From Tumebacillus algifaecis (GTDB lineage: Bacteria; Bacillota; Bacilli; Tumebacillales; Tumebacillaceae), in the NCBI RefSeq assembly GCF_002243515.1, contig NZ_CP022657.1, positions 1,355,001 through 1,419,000 of the forward strand: a stretch of DNA of 64,000 nt. The letters are read 5' to 3'. Below the pieces are notes generated by a model that was given only the letters and a program-made list of their open reading frames with translations, did no database searches and had not been told where the DNA came from. Shown in pieces: positions 62,139-64,000 of this stretch (its first letter is position 1; every line of letters begins with the position of its first letter). The position numbers and the translations under genes are program-made.

Positions 62139-64000
62139 ATGACTCTGTATGCATTTCCCGCGTCGTTCGCTCAGCGCAGGCTTTGGTTTTTGGATCAACT
62201 CATGCCGGGGAATGCGGCGTACCATATGCCGTTTGCATTGCATCTAAAGGGAATTTTGGATGTAAATGCTTTACAAGGTGCCTTGCAGGAGATCGTGCGC
62301 AGGCATGAAACGCTGCGCACTATGTTCCGTGAGCGCGACGGTGAGCCGCTACAGATCGTTCGTGAACAGGTCGAATGGACGCTGACGGTGAACGATCTGG
62401 AAGAATTAGAAGAGACTGAACGGGAAGCTCATCTCCAGCGATCGCTTGCCAATGAATGCGCTCGCCCGTTTGTTTTGACGGACGATCTGCCGCTGCGGGT
62501 GACTTTGTATCGGTTGGGGGCGGAAGAGCATGTGCTCTTGTTCGTGCTCCATCACATCGTTTCGGACGCATGGTCAAACGGGGTGATCGCCCGGGAACTG
62601 TCGGCGCTCTATGCGGGGCTTGTCAACGGGGAGGCGTCTGTGCTGGCTGAGCCGGACATTCAGTATGCCGATTATGCTCACTATCAGCTGGAATGGCTGG
62701 ATGGTGCAGAATATCAAGAATCGTTACGCTTTTGGAAAGCGGCGCTGGAAGGTCATCCGTACTTTCTGCCTTTGCCTGCCGACCATGAGCGCCCGGCGCG
62801 CGCGAGTGGCCGTGGCGGTGCCGTGCAGTTTACGTTACCTGAGGGGTTGACGCAACAGCTGCGCGAGGTGGCGTTGCGAGAAGGGGCGACGATGTTTATG
62901 ACGCTTCTGACTGCGTTCAACATCCTGCTCGCACGCTATGCGGAAGTGCGCGATGTGTTGGTTGGGACGCCCGTCGCAGGGCGGACGCAAGAAGAGGTCG
63001 AAGGGACGGTCGGACTGTTTGCCAATTCGCTGGTGTTGCGGACGCAATTGGCCGAGGAGATGACATTTGCAGAATTGCTGCAGGCTGTGAAACAGAAGGC
63101 GCTCGCCGCCTATGCTCATCAGGAGATGCCATTTGATAAGCTGGTTGAGGAGTTGCAGCCAGAGCGGAGTACAGCTTATTCGCCGCTGTTTCAGGTGATG
63201 TTCTCGCTGCAAAATGCGGCGGGGCCGCTGGTCGTGCTACCCGGTGTGACGGCAACGGAAGTGGAGATTGCGCGCACCCATGCGAAATTTGACCTCCTGC
63301 TCGATGTGACAGAGACGGCAGATCAACTGCTCTGCGTGTTGGAGTACAGCGCCGATCTGTTCGAGCGCGAGACGGTCGAGAAGATGGCGGGTCATCTGAC
63401 GACGTTGCTCTATGGAGCGGCACAGTCTCCGCAGACCAAGTGGCAAGCGCTTCCAAGCCAAGAAATTCCGGTCGGTCTGGTGCGGCATGAGGTGAAGAAC
63501 TCACGTCCATCTGAGGCCGTGTATGCGGCGCCGCGCACGCCGACCGAAGAGATCGTCACCGCGATCTTTGCTGGCGTGTTGCGGGTGGGGCGCGTCGGGA
63601 TCGAAGATGATTTCTTTGAACTGGGCGGCCATTCTTTGCTCGGGGCGCAGGCGATGTCGCGCATTCGCACCGCGTTTGGCGTCGGGATTCCGCTGGAGGT
63701 ACTGTTTGAATCACCGCGCGCTGTCGATGTGGCCGCACAGGTGGAGCGGATTTTGCAAGCGTCGAGCGGGAGTGATCGAGCAAGTGCCCCGATTGCGCTC
63801 CTGTCGCGAGAGCAGGAACTTCCCCTCTCCTATGCTCAACAACGCTTGTACGTGCTGGATCAAATCTTGACGGAAAAGTCGGCGTACAACATGCCGTTTG
63901 CTGTCAAGCTCGTCGGGGAGCTGGATGTGTCCGCCTTGGAGCAAAGCCTCGATACGATCGTGAAGCGGCATGAGTCGCTGCGAACCACGTTCGCAGAGGG
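62139..64000 (+). CDS. Nonribosomal peptide synthetase, start of gene: C-PCP-C, no adenylation domain (partial)
   Basis: The frame is open from the ATG at 62139 (GGAAGGGA upstream) to the right edge (over 620 residues). It begins directly with a condensation domain (FPASFAQRRLWFLDQ, about 5-19) whose active motif is HHIVSDAW (138-145): the usual HHxxxDG with Ala for Gly. The domain continues with VGTPVAGR and QEMPFDKLVEEL and ends near residue 450. After a short linker a peptidyl carrier domain follows (about 470-540) with DDFFELGGHSLLG; Ser499 is the phosphopantetheine site. A second condensation domain then starts (PLSYAQQRLYVLDQ, about 562). There is no room for an adenylation domain between C and PCP. 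Product unknown. Confidence 0.9.
   Translation, partial: MTLYAFPASFAQRRLWFLDQLMPGNAAYHMPFALHLKGILDVNALQGALQEIVRRHETLRTMFRERDGEPLQIVREQVEWTLTVNDLEELEETEREAHLQRSLANECARPFVLTDDLPLRVTLYRLGAEEHVLLFVLHHIVSDAWSNGVIARELSALYAGLVNGEASVLAEPDIQYADYAHYQLEWLDGAEYQESLRFWKAALEGHPYFLPLPADHERPARASGRGGAVQFTLPEGLTQQLREVALREGATMFMTLLTAFNILLARYAEVRDVLVGTPVAGRTQEEVEGTVGLFANSLVLRTQLAEEMTFAELLQAVKQKALAAYAHQEMPFDKLVEELQPERSTAYSPLFQVMFSLQNAAGPLVVLPGVTATEVEIARTHAKFDLLLDVTETADQLLCVLEYSADLFERETVEKMAGHLTTLLYGAAQSPQTKWQALPSQEIPVGLVRHEVKNSRPSEAVYAAPRTPTEEIVTAIFAGVLRVGRVGIEDDFFELGGHSLLGAQAMSRIRTAFGVGIPLEVLFESPRAVDVAAQVERILQASSGSDRASAPIALLSREQELPLSYAQQRLYVLDQILTEKSAYNMPFAVKLVGELDVSALEQSLDTIVKRHESLRTTFAE

Overview
The window reads as chromosomal DNA of an endospore-forming Bacillota. 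A block of core genes follows the Bacillus subtilis-type order: ruvC-ruvA-ruvB, queA-tgt-yajC-(TIGR04086)-(DUF421)-spoVB-comN, secD-secF-recJ-apt-relA-dtd. Sporulation-type genes are scattered through it (YhcN/YlaJ lipoprotein, SafA-like LysM protein, CotS-like kinase fold, SpoIID/LytB protein, SpoVB), and ribosome binding sites are strong AGGAGG type. A Tumebacillus/Alicyclobacillaceae-like organism would fit, but that placement is a guess from gene content. 

Layout. 0-5.7 kb: a sporulation lipoprotein cut by the left edge, a promoter plus SAM-I riboswitch controlling the methionine importer metN-metI-metQ, a DUF4097 protein and a TVP38-type membrane protein. 5.7-12 kb: two paralogous MFS exporters, a Crp/Fnr regulator, a LysM spore-coat-type protein and a CotS-like protein. 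12-37.5 kb: the conserved core (Holliday junction resolution, SigI/RsgI, HD-GYP and tandem-GGDEF c-di-GMP proteins, tRNA queuosine synthesis, Sec accessory proteins, stringent response, D-Tyr-tRNA deacylase). 37.5-52.6 kb: an accessory stretch with relics of an MCP and an alpha/beta hydrolase, a selenocysteine tRNA with its own promoter, a hendecad coiled-coil protein, two secreted small proteins, a CIRCE-controlled htpG, and two large proteins that share a short QLQ-x3-GNRA-x2-Q-x-L motif after a disordered N-terminus and have different, nuclease-like C-termini. 52.7-62 kb: a TrpXYZ-like ABC importer, an amino-acid racemase, a MocR regulator, a stand-alone MurG-type enzyme, a hydroxybutyrate-type dehydrogenase, a poly-arginine small protein and a C39-type peptidase. 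62.1 kb to the right edge: the start of a nonribosomal peptide synthetase whose first unit is C-PCP-C with no adenylation domain.

How the genes work together. Most operons are short and closed by strong, often bidirectional hairpin terminators placed between convergent genes. Methionine uptake is under SAM control. SigI and RsgI form a sigma/anti-sigma pair. Two c-di-GMP proteins (one degrading, one making) lie within 9 kb of each other. The best candidates for something not well described are the two GNRA-motif cargo/toxin-like proteins (41.4-42.5 and 48.7-50.1 kb, the second with an upstream membrane-protein partner), the solitary selC gene beside them, and the A-less NRPS start. The effector interpretation is inference from motifs and was not tested by any search.
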